Made by a program: the position numbers and the translations under genes
Notes under the pieces: generated by a model
Seen by the model: only the letters and a program-made list of their open reading frames with translations
What the model was told of the DNA's origin: nothing
Databases searched by the model: none
In this document: positions 14,922 to 22,283 of the stretch, in pieces
Numbering within the stretch: the first letter of the stretch is position 1
How the letters are laid out: every line of letters starts with the position of its first letter
Assembly: GCA_944387055.1 (NCBI GenBank)
Contig: CALXDL010000086.1
Span: 1 to 32,178 of the forward strand
DNA length: 32,178 nt
Source of the DNA: an uncultured Oscillospiraceae bacterium
Lineage (GTDB): Bacteria; Bacillota; Clostridia; Oscillospirales; Oscillospiraceae
Direction of reading: 5' to 3'

Positions 14922-17081
14922 TTACATCGTCACTCGTTCCAGCTTCGCCCGGAAGGAGATCCTCCTGGGCGTCGCGATCTCATCGAACTGTATCACATGC
15001 GCGCCGTTGTCCCTGTCGACGTCCAGTACGGTCCCAAGGCCGAATATCGCGTGCCTCACCCGCTGGCCAGCTGGGATGAACTGTTCGCTATCATCCTCAA
15101 GAAGGTATCTTTGGCTACGGGCGGCATACGCTCTGGCATCCCGGATGAGTCCCTCCTGCGGTGTCTGGACAAATGCCAACAGTTCCTGGTCGATATCCAG
15201 GAGGAAGCGTGAAGGATACCGGGGCGAACCGTCAAAATTCCGTCCATCCGCCTCAGAGAGATACAGCCCCTTCTCTGCTCTGGTCAGCGCCACGAACGCC
15301 AGGCGCCGTTCCTCTTCCATCCCCTGGAGGGTCCGCACTTTCCGCGAAGGGAATATCCCTTCGTTCATCCCGCAGAGGAAGACATAGGGGAACTCCAGGC
15401 CCTTGGCTGCATGGACGGTCATCAACTTTACGGTATCTCCAGGCTCCGCCGCATCCGCATTGGTGAACAGCGCCGCATGTGCCAAGTAATGCTCCAGCGT
15501 GACCTCTTCTCCGCAGGTGGTCTCGTACTCATATATAGACTGTTTCAGTTCTGCCAGATCGTCCAGCCGTTCTTGGCTCCCTTCTGTGCGGAGCATCGCC
15601 TCATAACCGCTCTTGTCAAGGATGGCAGCGAGCACTTCGGACACAGGCCTGCCCGCGCTGCCAGCTGCAAAGGACTCGATGAGTGTGACGAATCGGCGAG
15701 CCTGTGTCCCCTTACAGATAGGGGCATCCAGATTCTCTTGCAGCGCATGGTAGAGCGAGCAATCGTGCTCTTCTGCGTATTCCTGTAAAAATGCCATCCG
15801 CCGCTTCCCCAGATTGCGTTTTGGCACGTTGGCGATCCTCCGGAAAGACAGGTCATCCTGGTATACGATCATCCGGAGATAGCTGAGTGCGTCCTTGATC
15901 TCCATGCGGTCGAAAAACTGGACGCCGCTGTAGATGGTGTAAGGGATCTTCTCCCGCAACAAGACCTCTTCCACTGCACGGGTCACATAGTGTGCTCGGT
16001 AAAGGACAGTCATATCTCGATAGGGGACCCCACTCTCATGGAGCCGCCGCATTTCCCCTGCTATCCATGTGGCCTCCGCTTCCTGATCCTGAGCGAAGTA
16101 GCACACCACTGGCTGCCCGGCGGGCAACGTCGGGAGCAATTCTTTTTTGATACGGTGCTGGTTGGCACGGATCAGAGAGTTGGCCGCCGCTAAGATCTCC
16201 GGCGTGGAACGATAATTCTCCATCATCAGGATGGTCTTCGTATCTGGGTATCTCTTATCGAGATCCAGCAGATATTTGACATTAGCACCTCTCCATGTGT
16301 AGATGGTCTGGTCGGGATCTCCTACGATGAAAAGGTTCTTGTGATGTCCACAAAGGACTTCCATCAGCTCATACTGGAGCTGGTCGATATCCTGGAACTC
16401 GTCGATCATGATATACTCCAGCCGTTGCTGCCATTTGAGACGGATGTCCGGGCACTCTTGAAAGATATATAGGCAGAATTTGATCAGATCGTTATAGTCT
16501 AAGCCAAAGCATTTTTTCTCCTGGTAGAGGTATCCATAGAAGATGATATCACCGGCCTCTGTCGAGCGGTCGTATTTTTCCTTCAGGATATCTAGGGACA
16601 TGGTGAGCATATCCTTGTAATAGTCAGGTTCTTTGAAGAGCTTGCGGATCTCGATCATGTCCCGGGCAGCGGAGAACGTCATATCCCGCAAGGTGAGCCC
16701 ACGCTCCTCGTAGATAATCTGGAGCATGGCGTCGATGTCTGCGTTGTCCAGCACCAGGAAGGTCTTTGGATATTGGACAGCAAGGCCATCCTCCTGGAGC
16801 ACAGAGACACAGAACCCGTGGAAGGTATTGATATAGCCAGTGTCGTTGTCTCCAGTGAGGGCATGGATGCGCTGGCGCATCTCCGCTGCCGATTTGTTGG
16901 TAAAGGTGACACAGAGGATGTTCCCCGGCAGGATGCCTACTTCCTCCACCAAGAACGCGAACCGATGGCTGAGTGCCCGTGTCTTACCGGAACCCGCCCC
17001 GGCGATGACGCGGACCATCCCCTCTGTGGTGGTGACCGCCGCCCGCTGGGGATCATTGAGTTCCTGTAATAAGTCTGTCAT
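14922..17081 (-). CDS. UvrD/PcrA-type ATP-dependent DNA helicase
   Basis: A 719-residue superfamily 1A helicase, a length typical of UvrD/PcrA. Motifs in order are: Q motif LNDPQRAAV (8-16), Walker A AGAGSGKT (27-34), TNKSAAEM (Ia, 61-68), DEFQD (227-231), GDPDQTIYTWRGA (254-266), ENYRS (288-292), MTVHAAKGLEFPYVF (V) and ALTRAEKGLYL (VI). The C-terminus has the PcrA/UvrD Tudor-like domain (GQRVRHAIFGLGTV), which contacts RNA polymerase. The open frame extends upstream to 17348. The ATG at 17081 is chosen because GGAGGGG lies seven bases ahead and an independent promoter lies just upstream. It probably acts in nucleotide excision repair or replication-transcription conflict. Whether it is the main PcrA or a paralogue cannot be told here. 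Confidence 0.95.
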   Translation of the reverse strand: MTDLLQELNDPQRAAVTTTEGMVRVIAGAGSGKTRALSHRFAFLVEEVGILPGNILCVTFTNKSAAEMRQRIHALTGDNDTGYINTFHGFCVSVLQEDGLAVQYPKTFLVLDNADIDAMLQIIYEERGLTLRDMTFSAARDMIEIRKLFKEPDYYKDMLTMSLDILKEKYDRSTEAGDIIFYGYLYQEKKCFGLDYNDLIKFCLYIFQECPDIRLKWQQRLEYIMIDEFQDIDQLQYELMEVLCGHHKNLFIVGDPDQTIYTWRGANVKYLLDLDKRYPDTKTILMMENYRSTPEILAAANSLIRANQHRIKKELLPTLPAGQPVVCYFAQDQEAEATWIAGEMRRLHESGVPYRDMTVLYRAHYVTRAVEEVLLREKIPYTIYSGVQFFDRMEIKDALSYLRMIVYQDDLSFRRIANVPKRNLGKRRMAFLQEYAEEHDCSLYHALQENLDAPICKGTQARRFVTLIESFAAGSAGRPVSEVLAAILDKSGYEAMLRTEGSQERLDDLAELKQSIYEYETTCGEEVTLEHYLAHAALFTNADAAEPGDTVKLMTVHAAKGLEFPYVFLCGMNEGIFPSRKVRTLQGMEEERRLAFVALTRAEKGLYLSEADGRNFDGSPRYPSRFLLDIDQELLAFVQTPQEGLIRDARAYAARSQRYLLEDDSEQFIPAGQRVRHAIFGLGTVLDVDRDNGAHVIQFDEIATPRRISFRAKLERVTM

Positions 17082-17115
17082 GACAGCCCCCTCCAATAGA
17101 ACGGATGTTCTTTTT

Positions 17116-17144
17116 ATTATAGCAGATGGACGCTTCAGGCTCAA
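17116..17144 (-). promoter_or_regulatory. SigA-type promoter of the helicase gene
   Basis: The minus strand has TTGAGC (17139-17144), a 17-base spacer and TATAAT (17116-17121), 35 bases before the ATG. Confidence 0.8.
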
Positions 17145-17153
17145 TAGCAGGAA

Positions 17154-17185
17154 CGGCTGTTCCGGTATATTCTCCGGAACAGCCG
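17154..17185 (-). terminator. Inverted repeat after the flavin-reductase-like gene
   Basis: A perfect 12-bp inverted repeat (17154-17165 and 17174-17185) with an eight-base AT-rich loop lies 13 bases beyond the stop codon. The following T tract is weak, so it may be a poor terminator. It also lies just upstream of the helicase -35 element. Confidence 0.55.
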
Positions 17186-17197
17186 CCTTGCAAGGAT

Positions 17198-17761
17198 TCA
17201 GGATATCATTTGTCTGCCGTCCTGGAAAGCGTTCCCAACTTTCTCGCCCAACGCCAGATAGGCGTTGTTCACGGGATCGAAAATGATAGGGCGCAGCTTT
17301 GCAGGGTCGACCTTTCCTTCCGGGCTCAAGATCCTCTCCTCTGCGCATACGTTCACAATCTTACCGACTAGGCGTTCCGAATCCGGGTCGAAATGCACCA
17401 GTTTGCATTCCAAGGTCAAGGGAAGCTCATCGATGAGGGGCGCGTCCACAAAAGTGCTCTTCGTGGTGTGCAGCCCTGCCCGTGCCAGCTTGTCCGGTAC
17501 GTCATTACCTGAGACGATGCCCACATAATCACAGGCCACTACATGGTCCGCATCTGCCATGCTGACCGTAAATGCCCCACGCGCCAGGATATTTTTCACC
17601 GTCTTGTGTCCAGCGCTCAGATATATCGCGATCTGGTCCATGTCCGCGATGCTGCCCCAGGCGGCATTCATCGCGTCCGGCGTCCCATCTTCGCCATAAG
17701 TGGCGATGATCAGGACGGGCATCGGGTAAAGATAGGGCTTTGCTCCAAGATCCTTACGCAT
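17198..17761 (-). CDS. Flavin reductase-like (FMN-binding split barrel) protein
   Basis: A 187-residue protein of the flavin reductase/FMN-binding split-barrel family. The N-terminus MRKDLGAKPYLYPMPV continues into a beta strand (LIIATYGEDGTPDAMNAAWG) and HKTVKNILARGAFTVSMAD, which is the flavin-binding part. Members bind FMN and either supply reduced flavin or act as iron/flavodoxin-like reductases. An in-frame ATG six codons upstream (17779) has AGGA directly adjoining it, too close to act. The ATG at 17761 has GGAGG 11 bases upstream and gives the family start, so I prefer it. A 17-codon frame (17763-17816) ends just before this ATG. The gene is monocistronic. Confidence 0.88.
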   Translation of the reverse strand: MRKDLGAKPYLYPMPVLIIATYGEDGTPDAMNAAWGSIADMDQIAIYLSAGHKTVKNILARGAFTVSMADADHVVACDYVGIVSGNDVPDKLARAGLHTTKSTFVDAPLIDELPLTLECKLVHFDPDSERLVGKIVNVCAEERILSPEGKVDPAKLRPIIFDPVNNAYLALGEKVGNAFQDGRQMIS

Positions 17762-17839
17762 ATCAGGGATATCCTCCATTCCTAGTCCAGTCTCGCTTTC
17801 CAGAGAAAAACTCCATCGTCTCTCTTCTAAGCTGCATCC

Positions 17840-17868
17840 ATTATAAGGAAGCTCATATGGAAAATCAA
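17840..17868 (-). promoter_or_regulatory. SigA-type promoter of the flavin-reductase-like gene
   Basis: The minus strand carries TTGATT (17863-17868), a 17-base spacer and TATAAT (17840-17845). The stop codon of the broken frame described at 17865-18083 lies inside the -35 box. The leader to the start codon is about 75 bases. Confidence 0.78.
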
Positions 17869-18083
17869 GGGGCCCCCATCTTCTCGAGTAGTAGGCGCGG
17901 CATTTCCCGATATACCTTGTCCGCCGCGTCTGACGAGGTGACCTGCGTGGAGGCTCCGGGCATTGGACTCTAGACCTGCTGTGTCCAAACCACTTCCAGG
18001 TCCTGATATCCCTCTCTTTTGCGGCAAAGGCCCAAATGGGTCCACCACCCGAGCATTTCCAGGATCATCCGATAAATGCTCAT
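17865..18083 (-). pseudogene. Possible pseudogene or pair of small ORFs, interrupted by one TAG
   Basis: In this otherwise gene-free stretch (17780-18221), one minus-strand frame reads like protein. From the ATG at 18083 it encodes 37 residues beginning MSIYRMILEMLGWWTHLGLC and ending in WTQQV. It then meets TAG at 17970-17972 and continues for 34 more residues (including DAADKVYREMPRLLLEKMG) to TGA at 17865-17867. Aromatic, leucine and charged residues alternate as in an amphipathic helical protein. AGAGGGCGG precedes the ATG. I do not recognise the family. Possible readings are a gene killed by a nonsense mutation, two small genes, or chance. The remaining 18084-18221 shows nothing I can name. 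Confidence 0.3.
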
Positions 18084-18221
18084 GCAAACGCCGCCGCCCT
18101 CTTGAAAGCATCCGTTCTGCTCCACTTAGTGGGGAGTCCTCCTCAGTTCCCATCCGTTCTCCTAAAAAAAGCCGATCTTTTTGAATCTCTGAAAAGCAGG
18201 CGGCTCTTCTTGAAGATAGAT

Positions 18222-18262
18222 ATAAAAACGAGCCCGGGGAAACGGATCCCCCCGGGCTCGTT
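18222..18262 (-). terminator. Terminator of rpsB-tsf
   Basis: A strong 13-bp GC-rich stem (AACGAGCCCGGGG with its complement at 18227-18239 and 18250-18262) with a ten-base loop is followed on the minus strand by TTTTTATA. It lies about 50 bases beyond the tsf stop. Confidence 0.9.
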
Positions 18263-18315
18263 CGAGTCAGTTTACATGGGATGATGCCGGTCCTGATAGG
18301 ACAGCAACAAAGGGA

Positions 18316-19233
18316 TCAACCCTTCACCATAGAGGCGATCTCCGCAGCGAAGTCCTCCTGCTTCTTCTCGATGCCCTCGCCCTTCTCGAACCGGACGGCA
18401 TCCTTGAATGTCACTTTACCGCCCAGTGCCTTCGCGGCGGAAGCGATATACTGTTCCACAGTCATGGAACCATCCTTGACGAACTCCTGCTGCAGCAGGC
18501 AGTTCTCAGAATAGAACTTGTTCAGTTTGCCCATGACGATCTTCTCACGCACCTGCTCGGGCTTAGAGGCCATCTTCGGGTCGTTGGCCATCTGGACCAT
18601 CATGATCTTCTTCTCTTCGTCCAGGACGTCCTGCCCCACCTGAGACTTATCCCAGAAGCGGGGATTCAGAGCGGCGATCTGCATGGCCACGTCCTTACCA
18701 ATCTCTTCCACCTTCTCAGCGGGCAGCTCGGTCTCCAGGTTCACCAGCACACCGATCTTGCCGCCAGCATGGACATAGGGGACAGAGATGTTATCCGCAA
18801 AGCGCGCGAAGCGGCGGATCTTGATGTTCTCGCCGATGACCAGCACCATCTCCTGCTGCTGCTGGGTCACAGTCAGATCCGTACCAGCATACTTGCACTC
18901 CATCAGCGCATCCATATCAGCGGGCGCTTCCTTCGCCACAGTAGCAGCCACGCCCTTGACGAAGTCGACGAACTTCTCGTTCTTGCCGACGAAATCGGTC
19001 TCAGCATTGACCTCGACCACAACGCCCACGCCGTCGATCACAGCGGCATACGCCATGCCTTCGGCAGCCACACGGCCGGCCTTTTTCGCAGAAGCCGCCA
19101 TGCCCTTCTCGCGCAGCCATTCGACGGCCTTGTCCATATCGCCGTCGGAAGCGGCCAGTGCCTTCTTGCAGTCCATCATGCCCACGCCGGTCATCTCGCG
19201 CAGGTTCTTCACGTCAGCAGCGGTAAAAGCCAT
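18316..19233 (-). CDS. tsf: Translation elongation factor Ts
   Basis: A 305-residue EF-Ts that recycles EF-Tu from the GDP to the GTP form. The N-terminal UBA-like domain has MAFTAADVKNLREMTGVGM followed by DCKKAL. The core includes the conserved TDFVGKNE (about 80-87). The frame is open five codons further upstream. The ATG at 19233 is chosen because GGAGG stands eight bases ahead and the family starts at this point. It follows rpsB by about 59 bases, the near-universal bacterial order. Confidence 0.98.
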   Translation of the reverse strand: MAFTAADVKNLREMTGVGMMDCKKALAASDGDMDKAVEWLREKGMAASAKKAGRVAAEGMAYAAVIDGVGVVVEVNAETDFVGKNEKFVDFVKGVAATVAKEAPADMDALMECKYAGTDLTVTQQQQEMVLVIGENIKIRRFARFADNISVPYVHAGGKIGVLVNLETELPAEKVEEIGKDVAMQIAALNPRFWDKSQVGQDVLDEEKKIMMVQMANDPKMASKPEQVREKIVMGKLNKFYSENCLLQQEFVKDGSMTVEQYIASAAKALGGKVTFKDAVRFEKGEGIEKKQEDFAAEIASMVKG

Positions 19234-19292
19234 TTTTGATTCCTCCAATATCTTGTATCAGAGAGCACCCTTGCCCTCCGGCTCGTGTACGA

Positions 19293-20030
19293 TCACTCAG
19301 CGGCATCCTCGGCCTTCTCTTCAGCCTCTTCGGTCTGCTCACCCTGCTTGCCCTCCAGCACGGCATTGGCCATGATGGAAGAGATCAGCTTGATGGCGCG
19401 GATGGCATCGTCGTTGCCGGGAATCACATAATCGATCTCATCGGGATCGCAGTTGGTATCAGCGATGGCCACGACAGGGATGTTCAGCTTGTGCGCTTCG
19501 GCGATAGCATTGCGCTCCTTACGCGTATCGACGATGAACAGCGCGCCCGGCAGCTTCTTCATCTCTTTCACGCCGCCCAGGTACTTCTCCAGCTTCTCGA
19601 TCTCGCCCAAGTGCTTCATGACTTCCTTCTTGGGGAGCATATCGAAGGTACCGTCAGCCTGCACAGCCTTGAGCTGGTTGAGACGGTCCACACGGCCGCG
19701 CATGGTCTTGAAGTTGGTCATCATGCCGCCCAGCCAACGCGCGTTCACATAGAACTGACCGCAGCGGGTAGCCTCTTCACGGATGGCCTCCTGCGCCTGC
19801 TTCTTCGTGCCGACGAACAGCAGGGACTGACCGCTCTCGCTGAGCTGACGGACGAAGTTGTAAGCCTCCTCCAGCTTGCGGACGGTCTTCTGCAGATCCA
19901 CGATATAAATGCCGTTACGCTCCGTGTAGATATAGGGGGCCATCTTCGGGTTCCAACGGCGGGTCTGGTGACCGAAGTGGACGCCCGCCTCCAGCAGGGC
20001 CTTCATGGATACGACGCTAGAATTTGCCAT
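19293..20030 (-). CDS. rpsB: 30S ribosomal protein S2
   Basis: A 245-residue S2 protein with the signature blocks [19 protein letters not shown] at the N-terminus, [12 protein letters not shown], and [19 protein letters not shown] near 155-175. The C-terminal tail is acidic ([12 protein letters not shown]). The ATG at 20030 has GGAGG eight bases upstream. An in-frame ATG five codons earlier lies before that site and is rejected. Transcription starts about 100 bases upstream. The product joins the small ribosomal subunit. Confidence 0.98.
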   Translation of the reverse strand: MANSSVVSMKALLEAGVHFGHQTRRWNPKMAPYIYTERNGIYIVDLQKTVRKLEEAYNFVRQLSESGQSLLFVGTKKQAQEAIREEATRCGQFYVNARWLGGMMTNFKTMRGRVDRLNQLKAVQADGTFDMLPKKEVMKHLGEIEKLEKYLGGVKEMKKLPGALFIVDTRKERNAIAEAHKLNIPVVAIADTNCDPDEIDYVIPGNDDAIRAIKLISSIMANAVLEGKQGEQTEEAEEKAEDAAE

Positions 20031-20138
20031 TTCTGTTTCCTCCAAATAAATTTAGTTCTGCCTCCAGCAGCTTCATCCCCTCTGCCAACCGATATGGCAC
20101 AGACAAAAGGTCAGACCGCTGTGCGGAATGCTGTGATA

Positions 20139-20167
20139 TGATACCATATATCTTGTCATAATGCAAG
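20139..20167 (-). promoter_or_regulatory. SigA-type promoter of rpsB-tsf
   Basis: The minus strand carries TTGCAT (20162-20167), a 17-base spacer and TATCAT (20139-20144). The leader to the rpsB ATG is about 100 bases, long enough for autoregulation by S2, though no known leader motif was recognised. Confidence 0.75.
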
Positions 20168-20318
20168 CATTTTTTCCCATAGTCCTTGCCGGTATCCGCT
20201 GTCCCCTCTTCATGCATCTTTTTTATGGAAAGGCATCGATCCTCCGCTGTGTCCCAGTCTCATGCGGCGTCTGTCTCCGGAAAGGCTGCCTTGCCATCTA
20301 TGGTCTCATATCGTGCAA

Positions 20319-20357
20319 AGACCGGGAGGCGGCCATGAAAGGGCCGCCTCCCGGTCT
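20319..20357 (-). terminator. Terminator of ymxH
   Basis: A 16-bp inverted repeat (20319-20334 and 20342-20357, GACCGGGAGGCGGCC-type) overlaps the ymxH stop codon. The minus-strand tail CTTTGC is only weakly T-rich. Confidence 0.7.
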
Positions 20358-20640
20358 AGAACCTGCGTTTCCGTTTCCGCTCCTGCGCCGCATCGCGCCG
20401 TTGGAAGGGCTTATCGATCAGGATGATGTCGTCCCCGATCCGCTGGATGCACTCCCAGGGGATGTAGAATTCCTCGCCCCTGCCAAATAGCCCAAAGAAC
20501 CGACAAGGACCATAGACGATGATGGCCACCACCTGCCCTTCCGGTATACGGACATCTATGTCCGCCACATATCCCAGGCGGCATCCATCACAGATGTTGA
20601 TGACTTCTTTACAACGCATATCGCGGAGCCTGCACTGCAT
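20356..20640 (-). CDS. ymxH: YlmC/YmxH family sporulation protein (PRC-barrel)
   Basis: A 94-residue PRC-barrel protein. It starts MQCRLRDMRCKEVINICDG and carries GYVADIDVRIPEGQVVAIIV, then WECIQRIGDDIILID, the usual layout of the YlmC/YmxH family found in spore formers. In Bacillus, ymxH belongs to the mother-cell (SigE) programme; its function is unknown. An in-frame start seven codons upstream is rejected because GAGGTGAG lies just ahead of the ATG at 20640. It is transcribed divergently from sigG, and the arrangement of ymxH near sigG recurs in Clostridia. The terminator hairpin starts inside its stop codon. Confidence 0.9.
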   Translation of the reverse strand: MQCRLRDMRCKEVINICDGCRLGYVADIDVRIPEGQVVAIIVYGPCRFFGLFGRGEEFYIPWECIQRIGDDIILIDKPFQRRDAAQERKRKRRF

Positions 20641-20714
20641 GGCACTCACCTCACACGCCAAAGACTATGCGCGCCTCGGGCCGTCCTATGCCCACAAAGC
20701 GACAAAAGCTTCCA

Positions 20715-20744
20715 GTATAGGAAAAATCGGTGGCGGCAATACTG
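20715..20744 (+). promoter_or_regulatory. SigF/SigG-type promoter of sigG
   Basis: GTATA (20715-20719) is followed after 15 bases by GGCAATACTG (20735-20744). These match the forespore-sigma consensus elements GYATA and GGNNANAHTR as I recall them. The start would be about 30 bases ahead of the ATG. A SigF-driven sigG gene with SigG autoactivation is the known Bacillus scheme. Confidence 0.62.
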
Positions 20745-20781
20745 TTCCCAAGATTCCAAACACGGTCGAGGGGGCAGTTTC

Positions 20782-21552
20782 ATGCAGGGCAAGGTCGAGA
20801 TCTCGGGGGTGAACACCTCGAAATTGACGGTGCTGAAAAATGATGAGACCATGGAGCTGCTGCGCAAATGCAAGGAGGGCGACCAAGATGCCAGGCAAAA
20901 GCTGATCGAGGGGAACCTCCGGCTGGTCCTGTCTGTGATCCAGCGTTTCGCCAGCCGTGGAGAGAATGCCGACGACCTGTTCCAGGTGGGCTGCGTGGGG
21001 CTGATCAAGGCCATCGATAATTTCGATATCTCGCAGCCGGTGCGTTTCTCCACTTACGGTGTACCAATGATCATCGGCGAGATCCGCCGCTATCTCCGGG
21101 ACAACAGTGCCATCCGGGTCTCCCGTTCTATGCGGGACACCGCCTACCGCATCCTCCAGGTACGTGACCGATACATGGCCGAGAACCAGCGAGAGCCGAC
21201 GGTAGAGCAGATCGCGCAGGAATTGGGGCTCCCCAGAGAAGAGGTCGTGTTCGCCATGGACGCCATCGTAGATCCAGTATCCCTTTATGAGCCAGTCTAT
21301 TCTGACGGCGGAGACGCTATCTGCGTTATGGACCAGATCAGCGACACCAAGAACACCGATGAAGATTGGACAGACCGCATCGCCCTGAAGGAAGCGCTCA
21401 AGCGTCTAGATCCTCGGGAGCGGCGCATCCTGGCCCTACGGTTCTACGAGGGCAAGACCCAGATGGAAGTCTCTGCCGAAGTCGGGATATCCCAAGCGCA
21501 AGTCTCTCGATTGGAAAAAGGCGCCATCAACGCCATCAAAAAAAACATCTGA
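20782..21552 (+). CDS. sigG: RNA polymerase forespore-specific sigma factor G
   Basis: A 256-residue sigma-70 family protein that closely follows SigG. The KVEISGVNTSKLTVLKN start is typical of SigG and is not found in SigF. Region 2 has GNLRLVLSVIQRF, DDLFQVGCVGLIKAIDNFD and VRFSTYGVPMIIGEIRRYLRDN; region 3 begins IRVSRSMRDTAY; region 4 has the HTH with GKTQMEVSAEVGISQAQVSRLEKGA at the end. In the forespore it turns on germination and spore-protection genes after engulfment. GAGGGGG stands seven bases ahead of the ATG at 20782. The gene is divergent from ymxH and monocistronic, with two hairpins downstream. Confidence 0.97.
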   Translation: MQGKVEISGVNTSKLTVLKNDETMELLRKCKEGDQDARQKLIEGNLRLVLSVIQRFASRGENADDLFQVGCVGLIKAIDNFDISQPVRFSTYGVPMIIGEIRRYLRDNSAIRVSRSMRDTAYRILQVRDRYMAENQREPTVEQIAQELGLPREEVVFAMDAIVDPVSLYEPVYSDGGDAICVMDQISDTKNTDEDWTDRIALKEALKRLDPRERRILALRFYEGKTQMEVSAEVGISQAQVSRLEKGAINAIKKNI

Positions 21553-21582
21553 TAGGCATCTTTCAGTACCGCTCTCCGAAAA

Positions 21583-21626
21583 GGAGCAAGATTGGCTGCT
21601 GGTGTCCTGGCAGCCGATCTTGCTCC
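21583..21626 (+). repeat. Long inverted repeat downstream of sigG
   Basis: A 17-bp inverted repeat (21583-21599 and 21610-21626) pairs fully with one G-U in the plus-strand RNA. No T-run follows, so it is not a standard terminator. It precedes the real terminator at 21631. Confidence 0.75.
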
Positions 21627-21630
21627 ATAG

Positions 21631-21655
21631 AAATGAGGCACTCGCCTCATTTTTT
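21631..21655 (+). terminator. Terminator of sigG, overlapping the GNAT gene end
   Basis: AAATGAGGC pairs with GCCTCATTT around a four-base loop and is followed by a T-run to 21655. It terminates sigG on plus. The stem also contains the TGA stop of the convergent GNAT gene. Confidence 0.85.
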
Positions 21656-22138
21656 CAATTTTTCATAAGCCATCCGCTCTGAACCATCCTCGATGGTCAC
21701 CACACCGCAGAACTGGAAGCCGCAGCGCTCCAACGCCCGCTGCATGGGCTGATTGTCCCGGTGGGTATCTATCCGGAGGTCTGGCCACTGCTCCAGGCAC
21801 CAATCCGAGCATTTGTCCACCATCCCGGGGACTCTGCCGCTGGAGGCGATGCGGTGGAGGACCCCATAAGGTCCATGGCCGATCCAAGCGCCATCGATGT
21901 CCGCATAGGTAGGGTCTGCATTTTCTCCATAGAAGAAACAGAACACGGCATCCAGCATCCCATCCTCCTCTGCCACATAGCTGCGGCCCAGGCGGATGTC
22001 TTCCTGAACGAGTTCTCGGCTGGGGTAACCTTTGATCCACTGGTTCTGATTGCCGTTTTGACGCATGAAACGTCTTCCCTGGTCGTACAGTTCCATGACC
22101 GCGTCCAATTCCTCGGGTCTGGTCTTTCGAACTTCCAT
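21647..22138 (-). CDS. GNAT family N-acetyltransferase
   Basis: A 163-residue GCN5-related acetyltransferase that transfers acetyl from acetyl-CoA to an unidentified substrate. The protein begins MEVRKTRPEELDAVMELYDQ, which is the usual beta1-alpha1 opening. The acetyl-CoA-binding region is GVLHRIASSGRVPGMVDKC, and the C-terminus contains DTHRDNQPMQRALERCGFQFCGVV, the conserved N-x-x-M-x-x-x-x-x-x-x-GF pattern. The frame is open 49 codons upstream. The ATG at 22138 is chosen because GGAGG lies eight bases ahead and the family begins here. It is a single gene convergent with sigG. Confidence 0.9.
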   Translation of the reverse strand: MEVRKTRPEELDAVMELYDQGRRFMRQNGNQNQWIKGYPSRELVQEDIRLGRSYVAEEDGMLDAVFCFFYGENADPTYADIDGAWIGHGPYGVLHRIASSGRVPGMVDKCSDWCLEQWPDLRIDTHRDNQPMQRALERCGFQFCGVVTIEDGSERMAYEKLKK

Positions 22139-22164
22139 CTCACATCCTCCTGCGATTTTTTTCA

Positions 22165-22170
22165 AGTATA
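22165..22170 (-). promoter_or_regulatory. Extended -10 promoter of the GNAT gene
   Basis: On the minus strand TATACT (22165-22170) is preceded by TGG, an extended -10. A -35 match 17 bases further upstream (TTTCCT) is poor, so the call is tentative. Confidence 0.45.
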
Positions 22171-22223
22171 CCATAGCTTTTGGAAAAAGGAAAGTCCTGA
22201 GCCGCTCAGATATCGGAAACCTT

Positions 22224-22252
22224 TTGACATGCCTCTCCCCTCGCGCTATAAT
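22224..22252 (+). promoter_or_regulatory. Perfect consensus SigA promoter of the thioesterase gene
   Basis: TTGACA (22224-22229), 17 bases, TATAAT (22247-22252). All twelve consensus bases and the optimal spacing are present. It lies 31 bases before the ATG. Confidence 0.9.
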
Positions 22253-22283
22253 GTGGGAAAAGCAGGAAAAGGAGCATCGTCCC

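Noticed and set aside
17082-17348. N-terminal extension of 89 residues on the helicase
   Set aside because: The extension includes the helicase promoter and the terminator hairpin of the next gene, and a good ribosome-binding site marks the internal ATG.
17827-18153. A 108-codon minus-strand frame in the gap before tsf
   Set aside because: Composition is rich in Gly, Arg and Pro, with no protein-like pattern; the other frame at 17865-18083 looks more like protein.
19236-20141. A 301-codon open frame on plus over rpsB and tsf
   Set aside because: Antisense to two certain genes; a shadow frame of highly biased ribosomal-gene codons.
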